This document shows, piece after piece, positions 1-9,773 of a DNA stretch of 10,633 nt. This DNA is from an uncultured Lachnospiraceae bacterium. GTDB taxonomy: Bacteria > Bacillota > Clostridia > Lachnospirales > Lachnospiraceae. How positions within the stretch are numbered: position 1 is the first letter of the stretch; the number at the start of each line of letters is the position of its first letter. The DNA lies in the NCBI GenBank assembly GCA_958405355.1, contig CATYEA010000048.1, forward strand, positions 1 to 10,633, in the 5' to 3' direction. The position numbers and the translations under genes are program-made. The notes below the pieces were generated by a model, which saw nothing but the letters and a program-made list of their open reading frames with translations, was not told the origin of the DNA and did not search any database.

Positions 1-481
1 CTGCACCATAGAAGTTAGCACCCAAAATATCCATCTTGTTGATGAATGCCATTCTTGGTACGTTGTAGGTATCAGCCTGACGCCATACGTTTTCAGACTG
101 AGGTTCAACACCGCCCTTTGCACAGAAAACGCCGACAGCACCGTCAAGTACACGCAGAGAACGTTCAACTTCTACTGTAAAGTCAACGTGTCCTGGGGTA
201 TCGATGATGTTGATACGGTTTTCTTCAGCACCCGGCTTCGGTTTGTTGTTTTCCTGAAGCGTCCAGTGACATGTAGTGGCGGCTGAAGTAATTGTAATAC
301 CTCTTTCCTGTTCCTGCTCCATCCAGTCCATGGTTGCAGTACCTTCATGGGTATCACCAATTTTATAGTTAACACCGGTATAGTAAAGGATACGCTCTGT
401 CAATGTGGTCTTACCAGCATCGATATGAGCCATAATACCAATGTTTCTGGTTCTCTCTAATGGATATTCTCTTCCAGCCAA
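1..481 (-). CDS. fusA: Elongation factor G, N-terminal part (cut by window edge)
   Basis: Encodes the ribosomal translocase EF-G, a cytoplasmic GTPase that moves tRNAs and mRNA after peptide bond formation. About 160 of roughly 690-700 residues are visible; the rest lies beyond base 1. The reading frame starts [15 protein letters not shown] and shows the G1 P-loop AHIDAGKTT (residues 18-26), the switch I motif GITITSAAT, the G3 motif DTPGHVDF and the G4 motif NKMD close to the window edge. The start is a TTG at 481-479, chosen because AAGGAGG (496-490) lies 8 bases before it and the product then begins exactly where EF-G normally begins. No ATG fits. It follows rpsG after 43 bases, the usual rpsL-rpsG-fusA order, and is presumably co-transcribed. 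Identification is secure. Confidence 0.98.
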   Translation of the reverse strand, partial: MAGREYPLERTRNIGIMAHIDAGKTTLTERILYYTGVNYKIGDTHEGTATMDWMEQEQERGITITSAATTCHWTLQENNKPKPGAEENRINIIDTPGHVDFTVEVERSLRVLDGAVGVFCAKGGVEPQSENVWRQADTYNVPRMAFINKMDILGANFYGA

Positions 482-489
482 GGATAATT

Positions 490-496
490 CCTCCTT
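490..496 (-). promoter_or_regulatory. Strong ribosome binding site that fixes the TTG start of fusA
   Basis: AAGGAGG on the minus strand, 8 bases before the TTG codon at 481-479. It is a full anti-16S match and is the reason a TTG start is accepted for fusA. Confidence 0.85.
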
Positions 497-524
497 AAAA
501 ATAAGTCAGGCAGCAAGGTTATGC

Positions 525-1089
<565 letters not shown>

Positions 1090-1168
1090 TTTATATAAAC
1101 CTGCAACCTTTACGGCCTGGTAAAATAATGCTACATTCGTCGCAATAGTATTTGGTTTGAAAACAGTA

Positions 1169-1588
1169 TTATTTAGCGTCCTTTGGTCTCTTAGCACCAT
1201 ATTTGGAACGAGCCTGTCTTCTCTTAGCGACACCAGCTGTATCCAATGTACCACGGATAATGTGGTATCTTGTACCTGGTAAGTCTTTTACTCTACCGCC
1301 ACGGATAAGAACAACGCTATGCTCCTGAAGGTTGTGACCTTCACCTGGGATATAACTTGTTACTTCGATACCGTTGGAAAGACGAACTCTGGCGATTTTT
1401 CTAAGAGCTGAGTTAGGTTTCTTAGGAGTCGCTGTCTTCACTGCTGTACAAACTCCTCGTTTCTGTGGAGCGGACTGATTTGTCGGCTTTTTGTGAAGGG
1501 AGTTGTAACCTTTCTGAAGTGCTGGTGCTGTAGATTTTTTCTCTACAGTCTGTCTTCCTTTTCTTACTAACTGGTTAAATGTTGGCAT
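1169..1588 (-). CDS. rpsL: 30S ribosomal protein S12
   Basis: Decoding-centre protein of the small subunit, which contacts h44 of 16S rRNA and influences accuracy; the target-site protein for streptomycin resistance mutations. The 139-residue product starts [12 protein letters not shown] and carries the family blocks [47 protein letters not shown] and [11 protein letters not shown]. It is longer than the 124-residue E. coli form because of the extra segment before PQKRGVCT, as in other Firmicutes. The lysines in [10 protein letters not shown] and RVKDLPG, where streptomycin resistance substitutions fall, are the usual ones. A GTG at 1597 is in frame, but it overlaps AGGAGG (1602-1597), so ATG 1588, 8 bases after the SD, is the real start. 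It is first in the rpsL-rpsG-fusA unit, with its own promoter upstream. Confidence 0.98.
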   Translation of the reverse strand: MPTFNQLVRKGRQTVEKKSTAPALQKGYNSLHKKPTNQSAPQKRGVCTAVKTATPKKPNSALRKIARVRLSNGIEVTSYIPGEGHNLQEHSVVLIRGGRVKDLPGTRYHIIRGTLDTAGVAKRRQARSKYGAKRPKDAK

Positions 1589-1643
1589 TATTTTCACCTC
1601 CTGCGTAAATTAAATTGGTTACTGTAAAAAATCTTTCGTTTTT

Positions 1644-1677
1644 GCACACATAAATAGGCATACCTATTTACGCACAC
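1644..1677 (-). promoter_or_regulatory. Long stem-loop at the predicted 5' end of the rpsL transcript
   Basis: On the minus strand an 8-bp perfect inverted repeat, TAAATAGG and CCTATTTA around the loop TATG, extends outward by seven more pairs, mostly G-U wobbles, giving a 15-bp RNA stem. The wobbles work only in the minus-strand RNA; the other strand would have A-C mismatches, which favours an RNA role. The stem begins at about +1 of the promoter at 1684-1712. A 5'-terminal hairpin commonly shields mRNA from 5'-dependent decay. The DNA palindrome could instead be an operator. No T-run follows, so attenuation is less likely. Confidence 0.5.
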
Positions 1678-1683
1678 TATCTG

Positions 1684-1712
1684 AGTATATCAACTATTTT
1701 TTCCCTTGTCAA
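1684..1712 (-). promoter_or_regulatory. Sigma-A promoter of the rpsL-rpsG-fusA unit
   Basis: Minus-strand -35 TTGACA (1712-1707), a 17-base spacer and -10 TATACT (1689-1684): one mismatch from the sigma-A consensus with ideal spacing. The start of transcription should fall near 1677, giving a leader of about 90 bases before the rpsL ATG. It lies between the rpoC terminator and rpsL, as expected for an independent str operon promoter. Confidence 0.88.
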
Positions 1713-1757
1713 TCGCTTTTACCAAAAGTTTTCCCATTTTTTCAGCAATTAAACAGG

Positions 1758-1790
1758 AAAATCCGCAGCTCAGAATGAACTGCGGATTCC
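1758..1790 (-). terminator. Intrinsic terminator after rpoC
   Basis: AATCCGCAG and CTGCGGATT pair, and the stem continues through a G-U pair and TCA/TGA to the triloop TTC, giving a nearly continuous 13-bp hairpin about 20 bases after the rpoC stop codon. The 3' side runs into TTTTCCTGTTTAATT. The T-tract is short and interrupted, so termination may be partial, allowing some readthrough into rpsL. Confidence 0.78.
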
Positions 1791-1810
1791 TTCTATAACT
1801 AATACATTAT

Positions 1811-4800
1811 TTATTCTTCAACGACACCAATAACAGATTCTTCTTCGGAAGGAGTTTCTTCTAAAGTCACTTCTTCTTCATAATCCATCGCATCGTCAGT
1901 CAACACGATTTCATCCTCGGCTTCGTCCAACATCACATCCATATCCGGATTGATGTCTGTGCTCAAACGGGTTGCCCGGTAACGGCGCATACCTGTTCCG
2001 GCCGGAATCAGTTTACCGATCAGCACGTTTTCCTTCAGACCGATCAATGGGTCGACCTTGCCTTTGATCGCAGCATCGGTCAGAACCTTTGTTGTCTCCT
2101 GGAAGGAAGCTGCGGACAAGAAGGAGTTCGTTGCCAGAGAGGCTTTTGTAATACCAAGCATTACCTGGCTTCCTTCGGCCGGTTCTTTACCCTGATCAAT
2201 GAGATTTTCATTAATCTCTTCAAAGTCAAGAACATCAACCAGTGTTCCCGGAAGGTAATCTGTATCTCCGCTGTTTTCGATACGAATCTTTTTCAGCATC
2301 TGACGTACGATGACCTCAACGTGTTTATCGTTGATTTCTACACCCTGGAGACGGTATACACGCTGAACTTCCTGAATCATGTAATCCTGAACGGCACGAA
2401 CACCTTTAATCTTCAGGATATCATGTGGGTTAACACTACCTTCTGTCAGTTCGTCACCGGCTTCAATGACCTGTCCCTCCAGAACTTTAATTCTGGAACC
2501 ATAAGGGATGAGATAAGCCTTTGTCTCTCCGGTTTCGCTATTGGAAACAACAACTTCACGTTTTTTCTTTGTATCTTTAATGCTGATCGTTCCCGCAAAT
2601 TCGGAGATGATCGCAAGACCCTTCGGCTTTCTTGCCTCAAAAAGCTCTTCGACACGAGGAAGACCTTGTGTGATATCATCACCGGCAACACCACCGGTAT
2701 GGAAAGTACGCATGGTCAGCTGTGTACCAGGTTCACCGATGGACTGAGCGGCGATAATACCAACAGCCTCACCAACCTGTACAGCCTGTCCGGTAGCCAT
2801 ATTGGCACCATAACATTTTGCACATACACCGATATGAGAACGGCAGGAAAGTACAGTACGAATCTTAACCTTTTCAATTCCGGCCTTCGATACCATTGCT
2901 GCACGTTTCGGTGTGATCATTGTATTGGCTTTAACAAGAACCTCGCCAGTTGCCGGATCAACAATATCCTCAGCCGCATAACGTCCGGTCATACGATCCT
3001 CAAGGCTCTCAATCATTTCTTTGCCGTCCGTGAAAGCATTGATCCACATGCCTGGAATCTCGCCTGTGCCTTCACAGCAGTCTGTTTCACGAATGATCAA
3101 ATCCTGGGATACATCAACCAGTCGACGGGTCAGGTAACCGGAGTCGGCGGTACGAAGGGCCGTATCAGACAAACCTTTACGGGCACCATGGGCGGAAATG
3201 AAGTATTCCAGTACGTCCAGACCTTCACGGAAATTGGACTTGATCGGCAGCTCGATGGTCCGGCCAGATGTATCGGCCATCAAACCACGCATACCTGCCA
3301 GCTGTTTAATCTGCTGATTGGAACCACGGGCACCGGAATCGGCCATCATGTAAATATTATTGTATTTATCAAGGTTCGATAACAGGGCGTCCGTAATCTT
3401 ATCATCAGCCTGTTTCCAGGTCTCAACAACGGCTTTATAACGTTCTTCTTCAGTCGTGAAACCACGGCGGAAGTTTTTCGTAATCTTTTCAATCGTCTTT
3501 TCTGCATCGGCAATGAGCTGTTTTTTAGCTCCCGGCACAGACATATCGGATACGGATACGGTGATGGCGCTGACGGTGGAATATTTATAACCTGTAGATT
3601 TGATCAGGTCAAGCACTTCCGCTGTCTTTGTTGCGCCGTGTGTATTAATACATTTATCAATAATCTGTTTCAGCTGCTTCTTTCCAACAAGGAAATCAAT
3701 TTCCGGAACCAGATCATTTTCAGGCAATGAACGGTTTACAAATCCCAAATCCTGAGGAATGATTTCATTGAAAATGAAACGTCCCAATGTGGATTCAATG
3801 ATACGGCTTATCTTTTCGCCGTTGACATAGCCTTCTTTACGGATTTTAATCCGTGCCTGAAGGGTAATGACTTTATTCTCATAAGCCATGATTGCTTCAT
3901 TAACATTATGGAAGAATTTACCCTCACCAGGATCGCCTGGTTTTTCCAGCGTCAGATAGTAAATACCAAGGACCATATCCTGAGAAGGAACAGCTACCGG
4001 CGCACCATCGGATGGTTTCAGCAGGTTGTTCGGAGAAAGCAGCATGAAGCGGCATTCTGCCTGTGCTTCCACAAACAATGGTACATGCACAGCCATCTGG
4101 TCACCATCGAAGTCGGCATTGTAAGCCGTACATACCAATGGATGCAGCTTAATCGCTTTACCTTCAACCAATACCGGTTCGAAAGCCTGGATACCAAGAC
4201 GGTGCAGTGTAGGTGCACGGTTCAGCATTACCGGATGTTCTTTAATAACATCCTCCAATACATCCCAAACTTCCGACTGGAGACGTTCTACCATTTTCTT
4301 GGCAGATTTAATGTTATGGGCCAGTCCGCCGGCAACCAGTTCTTTCATAACGAACGGTTTGAACAGCTCGATAGCCATTTCTTTCGGCAGACCGCACTGA
4401 TAAATCTTTAATTCAGGACCTACAACGATAACGGAACGGCCGGAATAGTCAACACGTTTACCAAGAAGGTTCTGACGGAAACGACCCTGTTTACCTTTCA
4501 GCATATCGGAAAGGGATTTCAGTGCGCGGTTTCCAGGTCCTGTAACCGGACGTCCACGACGTCCATTATCGATCAGGGCGTCAACCGCTTCCTGAAGCAT
4601 ACGTTTTTCATTACGCACGATAATGTCCGGTGCTCCGAGTTCAAGGAGCCGTTTCAGACGGTTATTTCTATTAATAATACGACGATAAAGGTCATTCAGG
4701 TCAGACGTTGCAAAACGTCCGCCATCCAACTGTACCATCGGACGGATATCCGGCGGAATAACCGGAATCACTGTCAGGATCATCCATTCCGGACGGTTAC

Positions 4801-5482
4801 CGGAAGTACGGAATGCTTCCACAACTTCCAGACGTTTAATAATACGTGCCCGTTTCTGTCCGGTGGAATTTTTCAATTCTTTTTTCAGTTCATCGGCTTC
4901 TTTTTCCAGATCAATGGCTTCCAAAAGTTCTTTGATGGACTCAGCGCCCATACCAGCCCGGAAATTGTTGCCGAATTTTTCATAAGCATCTCTGTATTCT
5001 TTTTCAGAAAGAACCTGTTTATTCTGTAAATCCGTTTCTCCCTTATCCAGAACCACATAAGATGCAAAATAAAGGACTTTTTCAAGATTCCGAGGAGACA
5101 TATCGAGGATTAAACCAAGACGGCTCGGAATACCTTTGAAGTACCAGATATGTGACACAGGAGCGGCCAGCTCAATATGTCCCATACGTTCACGACGAAC
5201 GTTGGATTTTGTAACCTCAACGCCGCATCGGTCGCAGACAACGCCTTTATAACGGATTTTCTTATATTTACCGCAATGGCACTCCCAGTCTTTCTGAGGT
5301 CCAAAAATCCGCTCACAGAACAGACCGTCTTTTTCCGGTTTCAAAGTTCTATAGTTAATGGTCTCCGGTTTCTTTACTTCACCATGGGACCAGCTTCTGA
5401 TTTTCTCAGGGGAAGCCAGACCAATCTTAATGGCATCAAATGTCATCGGTTGATATGCTTCACTACTATTCATCTCAGGCAT
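1811..5482 (-). CDS. rpoC: DNA-directed RNA polymerase subunit beta'
   Basis: Largest subunit of RNA polymerase; carries the catalytic Mg2+ and most of the clamp. The product has 1223 residues, a normal size for Firmicutes, without the large trigger-loop insertion of proteobacteria. Visible in order: the N-terminal zinc ribbon with C68, C70, C83 and C86 (ECHCGKYKK...VVCDRCG); the double-psi barrel active site NADFDGDQM at 455-463, with Asp 457, 459 and 461 binding Mg; a bridge-helix region near 768-797; a second zinc site with a cysteine at 802/803 and C880, C887, C890; and the trigger loop [12 protein letters not shown] near 923-934. The tail after about residue 1190 is acidic. The start ATG 5482 has AAGGAG (5496-5491) 8 bases upstream. 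It follows rpoB by 17 bases, so the two are co-transcribed and probably translationally linked. No inactivating change seen. Confidence 0.99.
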   Translation of the reverse strand: MPEMNSSEAYQPMTFDAIKIGLASPEKIRSWSHGEVKKPETINYRTLKPEKDGLFCERIFGPQKDWECHCGKYKKIRYKGVVCDRCGVEVTKSNVRRERMGHIELAAPVSHIWYFKGIPSRLGLILDMSPRNLEKVLYFASYVVLDKGETDLQNKQVLSEKEYRDAYEKFGNNFRAGMGAESIKELLEAIDLEKEADELKKELKNSTGQKRARIIKRLEVVEAFRTSGNRPEWMILTVIPVIPPDIRPMVQLDGGRFATSDLNDLYRRIINRNNRLKRLLELGAPDIIVRNEKRMLQEAVDALIDNGRRGRPVTGPGNRALKSLSDMLKGKQGRFRQNLLGKRVDYSGRSVIVVGPELKIYQCGLPKEMAIELFKPFVMKELVAGGLAHNIKSAKKMVERLQSEVWDVLEDVIKEHPVMLNRAPTLHRLGIQAFEPVLVEGKAIKLHPLVCTAYNADFDGDQMAVHVPLFVEAQAECRFMLLSPNNLLKPSDGAPVAVPSQDMVLGIYYLTLEKPGDPGEGKFFHNVNEAIMAYENKVITLQARIKIRKEGYVNGEKISRIIESTLGRFIFNEIIPQDLGFVNRSLPENDLVPEIDFLVGKKQLKQIIDKCINTHGATKTAEVLDLIKSTGYKYSTVSAITVSVSDMSVPGAKKQLIADAEKTIEKITKNFRRGFTTEEERYKAVVETWKQADDKITDALLSNLDKYNNIYMMADSGARGSNQQIKQLAGMRGLMADTSGRTIELPIKSNFREGLDVLEYFISAHGARKGLSDTALRTADSGYLTRRLVDVSQDLIIRETDCCEGTGEIPGMWINAFTDGKEMIESLEDRMTGRYAAEDIVDPATGEVLVKANTMITPKRAAMVSKAGIEKVKIRTVLSCRSHIGVCAKCYGANMATGQAVQVGEAVGIIAAQSIGEPGTQLTMRTFHTGGVAGDDITQGLPRVEELFEARKPKGLAIISEFAGTISIKDTKKKREVVVSNSETGETKAYLIPYGSRIKVLEGQVIEAGDELTEGSVNPHDILKIKGVRAVQDYMIQEVQRVYRLQGVEINDKHVEVIVRQMLKKIRIENSGDTDYLPGTLVDVLDFEEINENLIDQGKEPAEGSQVMLGITKASLATNSFLSAASFQETTKVLTDAAIKGKVDPLIGLKENVLIGKLIPAGTGMRRYRATRLSTDINPDMDVMLDEAEDEIVLTDDAMDYEEEVTLEETPSEEESVIGVVEE

Positions 5483-5499
5483 TCACGACACTCCTTTCT

Positions 5500-8400
5500 T
5501 TAATCCATGTCCGGTTCTTCATACAGGTCAAAGTCTTCACTGTCATCCTGATCACCGCTTACATCGATGTCCACAAGTTCATCGCCTTCCACGGTTTGTT
5601 CTCTATATCCATAATCGCCAAAGGACTCATTGTCACCGACATAATTTCTCTGGCTGTCCATATAATTCCGATATTCTTCTTCATCGGTATAATCAATCGT
5701 TTCACCGATTTCAACCTCTGTCTGGTCATCACGCAGAACACGAACATCCAATGCCAGGGACTGAAGCTCTTTAAGAAGTACCTTAAAGGATTCCGGAATA
5801 CCAGGCTCAGTGATATTTTCACCTTTAATAATGGCTTCATAAGTCTTCACACGTCCTGTAACATCATCGGACTTGAAGGTCAGGATTTCCTGCAGTGTAT
5901 AAGATGCGCCATAAGCTTCCAGCGCCCAAACTTCCATTTCACCGAAACGCTGTCCGCCGAACTGAGCTTTACCGCCCAAAGGCTGCTGTGTAACGAGGGA
6001 GTAAGGACCAGTGGAACGTGCATGGATCTTATCATCAACCAGATGATGCAGTTTCAGATAGTGCATGTAACCAACTGTAACCGGGCTGTCAAATTCTTCA
6101 CCGGTACGTCCGTCACGAAGACGAACTTTACCTGTACGGTCGATCGGAACACCTCTCCACTCTTCACGGTAATCCATATGCTCTTCCAGATAGTTGTAAG
6201 TTTCTTCAGAAATGCGGTCTTTCCAGATTTCCGTAAACTCTTCCCAGGATTTATTTACATAATCATTGGCCATTTCCAATGTCTGCATAATATCCTCTTC
6301 GTCTGCACCATTAAATACCGGTGTTTCAATCTTAAAGCCAAGGGCTTTGGCAGCAAGACCGAGGTGAACCTCCAGGACCTGTCCGATATTCATACGGGAA
6401 GGTACGCCCAATGGGTTCAGCACGATATCCAGCGGACGGCCATTTGGCAGGAACGGCATATCTTCAACTGGTAAAATACGTGAAACGACACCCTTGTTAC
6501 CATGACGTCCGGCCATCTTATCACCAACGGAAATCTTACGTTTCTGAGCAATATATACGCGAACGGATTCGTTTACTCCCGGTGGAAGCTCGTCTCCGTT
6601 TTCTCTTGTAAATACTTTGGCATCGATAATGATACCGTAATCGCCGTGAGGCACTTTTAAGGATGTATCACGGACTTCTCTGGCCTTTTCACCGAAAATA
6701 GCACGCAGCAGACGTTCTTCGGCAGTCAGTTCGGTTTCACCCTTTGGTGTAACCTTTCCGACAAGGATATCTCCGGCACGAACCTCAGCGCCGACACGGA
6801 TAATACCTCTTTCATCCAGATTTTTCAGAGCATCGTCACCGACACCCGGCACATCTCTTGTGATTTCTTCCGGTCCCAGTTTCGTATCTCTGGCTTCTGC
6901 TTCATATTCGGCAATATGAATGGATGTGTAAACATCTTCCTGAACAAGGCGTTCACTCAAAAGAACGGCATCCTCGTAGTTGTAACCTTCCCAGGTCATG
7001 AAACCGATCAATGGGTTCTTACCAAGTCCAAGTTCTCCCTGAGAAGTGGATGGACCATCGGCCAAAACGTCGCCAGCTTCTACGCGCTCGTTCTTAAATA
7101 CGATTGGACGCTGATTGTAGCAGGCTCCCTGGTTGCTGCCCACAAATTTCTGTAATTTATAAACATCCCTCTGACCGTCATCAGTCTTAACGATAATTTC
7201 GCTGGCTGCGGAACGCTCAACCACACCACTGTGCTTAGCAACAACGCAGACACCGGAGTCAACGGCGGCCTTCTGTTCCATACCTGTTCCAACAATGGAA
7301 GAATCCGTCAGCATCAAAGGCACAGCCTGACGCTGCATGTTGGAACCCATCAGGGCACGGTTCGCATCATCGTTCTGCAGGAACGGAATCATGGATGTTG
7401 CCACAGAGAATACCATCCGAGGAGAAACGTCCATCAAATCTACTTTGGATTTGTCGAACTGGGAAGTCTCTTCACGGTAACGTCCGGAAACAGAGTTATT
7501 TACAAAATATCCGTCCGCATCGATCGGCTCATTGGCCTGTGCTACAGTGTAGTTATCTTCTTCATCGGCTGTCAGATAAACAACTTCATCGGTTACACGC
7601 GGATTCTTCGGATCTGTCTTATCAAGTACACGATAAGGCGCTTCAATGAATCCGTACTGATTAATCCGTGCATAGGATGCCAGAGAATTGATCAGACCGA
7701 TATTCGGACCTTCAGGTGTCTCGATTGGGCACATTCTTCCGTAATGGGAATAATGAACGTCTCGAACCTCGAAACCGGCTCTGTCTCGGGACAAACCGCC
7801 TGGTCCCAATGCAGAAAGACGACGTTTATGTGTCAGCTCGGACAATGGGTTATTCTGATCCATAAACTGGGACAACTGGGAACTTCCGAAGAATTCCTTG
7901 ACAGCGGCTGTCACCGGTTTAATATTGATCAGGGACTGAGGAGAAATGCCCTCCAGGTCCTGAGTTGTCATACGTTCACGAACCACACGTTCCATACGGG
8001 AAAGGCCGATACGGTACTGGTTCTGTAAAAGTTCACCAACGGCACGGATACGACGATTGCCCAAATGGTCAATATCGTCATCATTTCCAATACCATATTC
8101 CAGGTGAATATTATAGTTAATGGAAGCAAAAATATCTTCCTTTGTGATATGCATCGGAATCAATTCGCTTAAATTTCTGCGAATCGCATCTTTAATATCT
8201 TCAATGTCTTCATTCTGTTCAAGAATGGAGCTTAAAAGCGGATAGTAGACCTTTTCAGTCACACCCACTTCCGCCGGATCCACATCGACCCAGCTTGTCA
8301 GATCGACCATCATGTTGGACAATACTTTGACCACTTTTTCTTCCGTCTGTACGAAAACATACGGAACAGCCGCATTCTGAATATCATTAGCCAACTGATC

Positions 8401-9348
8401 TGTCACAACAGTGCCTGCTTCGGCAATGATTTCACCGGTTGTGATATCCACAACAGACTCTGCCAGAGGCCAGTTCTTAATCCGGTTCTTAAACGCCAGC
8501 TTCTTATTGAATTTATAACGTCCAACCTTTGCAAGGTCATAACGTCTTGGGTCAAAGAACATAGCGTTGATCAGGCTCTCTGCACTCTCAACAGCCAACG
8601 GTTCGCCCGGACGAATCTTTTTATATAATTCCAGAAGACCATCCTGATAGTTGTCGGATGTGTCCTTGGAAATGCTTGCAAGAATCTTTGGCTCTTCACC
8701 GAACATATCGATGATCTCCTGGTTTGTTCCAACACCCAGGGAACGAATGAGAACCGTTACCGGAACCTTACGGGTACGGTCAACTCGAACACTGAATACA
8801 TCGTTGGAATCTGTTTCATATTCCAGCCATGCACCACGGTTTGGAATGACTGTACAGGAGTAAAGCTTTTTACCAATCTTATCATGGCCGATTCCATAGT
8901 AGATACCAGGAGAACGTACCAACTGGCTGACGATAACTCGCTCTGCACCGTTGATTACGAATGTGCCTGTCTCTGTCATCAAAGGCAGGTCGCCCATGAA
9001 AATTTCATGCTCGTTAATTTCATCTGTTTCTTTATTGATGAGACGTACTTTCACCTTTAATGGTGCAGCATAGGTCGCATCTCTTTCTTTACATTCGTCA
9101 ATGCTGTATTTCACATCATCTCTGCATAATGTAAAGTCCGTAAATTCAAGACTTAAATGGCCGCTGTAGTCTGCAATCGGAGAAATATCATCAAATACTT
9201 CTTTTAAACCGGCATCCAGGAACCACTGATAAGAGTTTTTCTGTACTTCAATGAGATTCGGCATATCCAGGACTTCACGCTGTTTTGCGTAACTCATACG
9301 AATGCCTTTACCAGATTTTACTGGCTTAACACGCTTCATATTGTTCAT
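5500..9348 (-). CDS. rpoB: DNA-directed RNA polymerase subunit beta
   Basis: Second-largest RNA polymerase subunit; forms the fork loops, the rifampicin pocket and part of the catalytic cleft. The 1282-residue product shows the rifampicin region [20 protein letters not shown] (489-508) followed by RRLSAL, with every commonly mutated position in the susceptible state; [19 protein letters not shown] (near 538-556); [18 protein letters not shown] (near 784-801); the catalytic-cleft motif [12 protein letters not shown] (942-953); and the C-terminal anchor [40 protein letters not shown] (near 1109-1148). After about residue 1205 it ends in a long acidic tail. The ATG at 9348 was chosen although its SD, AAGGAG at 9367-9362, is 13 bases away; the ATG three codons in would be worse placed. 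rplJ-rplL is not next to it as in many bacteria; instead a TnpB-like gene lies upstream. rpoC follows after 17 bases. Confidence 0.99.
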   Translation of the reverse strand: MNNMKRVKPVKSGKGIRMSYAKQREVLDMPNLIEVQKNSYQWFLDAGLKEVFDDISPIADYSGHLSLEFTDFTLCRDDVKYSIDECKERDATYAAPLKVKVRLINKETDEINEHEIFMGDLPLMTETGTFVINGAERVIVSQLVRSPGIYYGIGHDKIGKKLYSCTVIPNRGAWLEYETDSNDVFSVRVDRTRKVPVTVLIRSLGVGTNQEIIDMFGEEPKILASISKDTSDNYQDGLLELYKKIRPGEPLAVESAESLINAMFFDPRRYDLAKVGRYKFNKKLAFKNRIKNWPLAESVVDITTGEIIAEAGTVVTDQLANDIQNAAVPYVFVQTEEKVVKVLSNMMVDLTSWVDVDPAEVGVTEKVYYPLLSSILEQNEDIEDIKDAIRRNLSELIPMHITKEDIFASINYNIHLEYGIGNDDDIDHLGNRRIRAVGELLQNQYRIGLSRMERVVRERMTTQDLEGISPQSLINIKPVTAAVKEFFGSSQLSQFMDQNNPLSELTHKRRLSALGPGGLSRDRAGFEVRDVHYSHYGRMCPIETPEGPNIGLINSLASYARINQYGFIEAPYRVLDKTDPKNPRVTDEVVYLTADEEDNYTVAQANEPIDADGYFVNNSVSGRYREETSQFDKSKVDLMDVSPRMVFSVATSMIPFLQNDDANRALMGSNMQRQAVPLMLTDSSIVGTGMEQKAAVDSGVCVVAKHSGVVERSAASEIIVKTDDGQRDVYKLQKFVGSNQGACYNQRPIVFKNERVEAGDVLADGPSTSQGELGLGKNPLIGFMTWEGYNYEDAVLLSERLVQEDVYTSIHIAEYEAEARDTKLGPEEITRDVPGVGDDALKNLDERGIIRVGAEVRAGDILVGKVTPKGETELTAEERLLRAIFGEKAREVRDTSLKVPHGDYGIIIDAKVFTRENGDELPPGVNESVRVYIAQKRKISVGDKMAGRHGNKGVVSRILPVEDMPFLPNGRPLDIVLNPLGVPSRMNIGQVLEVHLGLAAKALGFKIETPVFNGADEEDIMQTLEMANDYVNKSWEEFTEIWKDRISEETYNYLEEHMDYREEWRGVPIDRTGKVRLRDGRTGEEFDSPVTVGYMHYLKLHHLVDDKIHARSTGPYSLVTQQPLGGKAQFGGQRFGEMEVWALEAYGASYTLQEILTFKSDDVTGRVKTYEAIIKGENITEPGIPESFKVLLKELQSLALDVRVLRDDQTEVEIGETIDYTDEEEYRNYMDSQRNYVGDNESFGDYGYREQTVEGDELVDIDVSGDQDDSEDFDLYEEPDMD

Positions 9349-9409
9349 TGACGGTTTTTCACTCCTTAATATTAAAACCTGTTAAAAAGTTACTTCAATC
9401 TTATCAAAA

Positions 9410-9429
9410 CTCAAGCCGCAAGGCCTAAA
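9410..9429 (-). other. Small stem-loop in the rpoB leader
   Basis: TTTAGGCC and GGCTTGAG can pair around the loop TTGC, with three G-U pairs, about 18 bases after the predicted transcription start of rpoB. It is weak and has no T-run, so a regulatory role is not established. Nothing else in the 99-base leader looks like an attenuator. Confidence 0.25.
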
Positions 9430-9453
9430 GCTCCATATTAATTGCATCATAAT

Positions 9454-9482
9454 ATTATAAAGCAATCCCTTCCCCCTGTCAA
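9454..9482 (-). promoter_or_regulatory. Full-consensus sigma-A promoter of rpoBC
   Basis: Minus-strand -35 TTGACA (9482-9477), a 17-base spacer and -10 TATAAT (9459-9454), an exact match to the consensus in both hexamers with ideal spacing. Transcription should start near 9447, about 99 bases before the rpoB ATG. It gives rpoBC a strong promoter of its own, independent of whatever lies upstream. The G-rich spacer (GGGGGAAGGG) has no assigned role. Confidence 0.92.
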
Positions 9483-9529
9483 TGCTAAACTTCCAGATTT
9501 TCCCGAGGATTTTTTCATTTTTCCAGAAT

Positions 9530-9581
9530 AAAAAAGCAGAACCACAGCGGCTGCCCCAAAAAGGGCTTCCACTGGTTCTGC
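9530..9581 (-). terminator. Intrinsic terminator between the TnpB-like unit and rpoB
   Basis: GCAGAACCA pairs with TGGTTCTGC (9 bp). The stem can continue through GTGG/CCGC and GCCC/GGGC toward a T-rich loop, and is followed immediately by TTTTTT. It ends transcription coming from the TnpB-like gene and the candidate guide RNA about 50 bases before the rpoB -35 element, so the two units are insulated from each other. Confidence 0.82.
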
Positions 9582-9623
9582 CTGTATGATTTCTATATAA
9601 CTTCGGACACTCTCTGCTCAGAC

Positions 9624-9773
9624 AAATATACCCAAACAATTCTTTGACAACCCCACACGGGCTGCCCGGCGGCATCCAACCGAAAAGTCCCGTCCATTGG
9701 ATCCGGACCCTTTTCACAGTTTCCTGTTATTAATTTATTAAACAATGTCCTGCCATTCAATCAATGACGCAGG
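9624..9773 (-). ncRNA. Candidate omegaRNA-like guide RNA (scaffold 9644-9773, guide 9624-9643)
   Basis: The non-coding stretch right after the TnpB-like stop codon is rich in pairing. CCTGC..CATT/AATG.GCAGG forms a hairpin at 9773-9749 with a 2-base bulge and no T-run. ACAG-GAAA-CTGT is a GNRA-capped hairpin at 9727-9716. GAAAA and GTCC pair with GGAC and TTTTC around 9714-9681, while ATCCAA/TTGGAT offers an alternative pairing. CGGG-CAG-CCCG lies at 9668-9658, followed by a G-rich stretch ending in GTCAA at 9648-9644. Right ends of IS200/IS605 elements have this order, a terminal stem-loop, a G-rich stretch and a TCAA-type cleavage site, and TnpB guide sequences begin directly after it. By that reading the guide starts AGAATTGTTTGGGTATATTT at 9643. 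Pairing was found by eye and the family resemblance is from memory, so this is a candidate. The terminator at 9581-9530 would end the transcript. Confidence 0.5.

Noticed and set aside
1589..1597. GTG start three codons upstream of the rpsL ATG
   Set aside because: The GTG overlaps the AGGAGG SD itself, and S12 normally begins MPT; ATG 1588 has ideal spacing.
2321..3382. 353-codon plus-strand frame inside rpoC, and similar plus-strand frames such as 5440-6474 and 7231-8028
   Set aside because: They are antisense shadows of rpoB and rpoC, whose protein sequence is fully conserved family sequence. No SD or independent family resemblance.
4069..4076. 8-base match (ATTGTTTG) of the candidate guide within rpoC
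   Set aside because: It omits the first guide bases, where pairing matters most, and matches of this length are expected by chance in 10 kb.
7807..7884. Possible rifampicin resistance changes in rpoB
   Set aside because: All commonly mutated positions of the [10 protein letters not shown]...THKRRLSAL region carry the susceptible residues.
9451..9468. Partial match (12 of 18) between the candidate guide and the rpoB -10 region
   Set aside because: The mismatches include the start of the presumed seed, both stretches are AT-rich, and no recognised adjacent motif was seen. Probably chance; a genome-wide search would decide.
9382..9717. Open frame of 111 codons on the minus strand upstream of rpoB
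   Set aside because: It runs across the intrinsic terminator and the consensus rpoB promoter, resembles no known protein and has no convincing SD. It is a chance frame through non-coding DNA.
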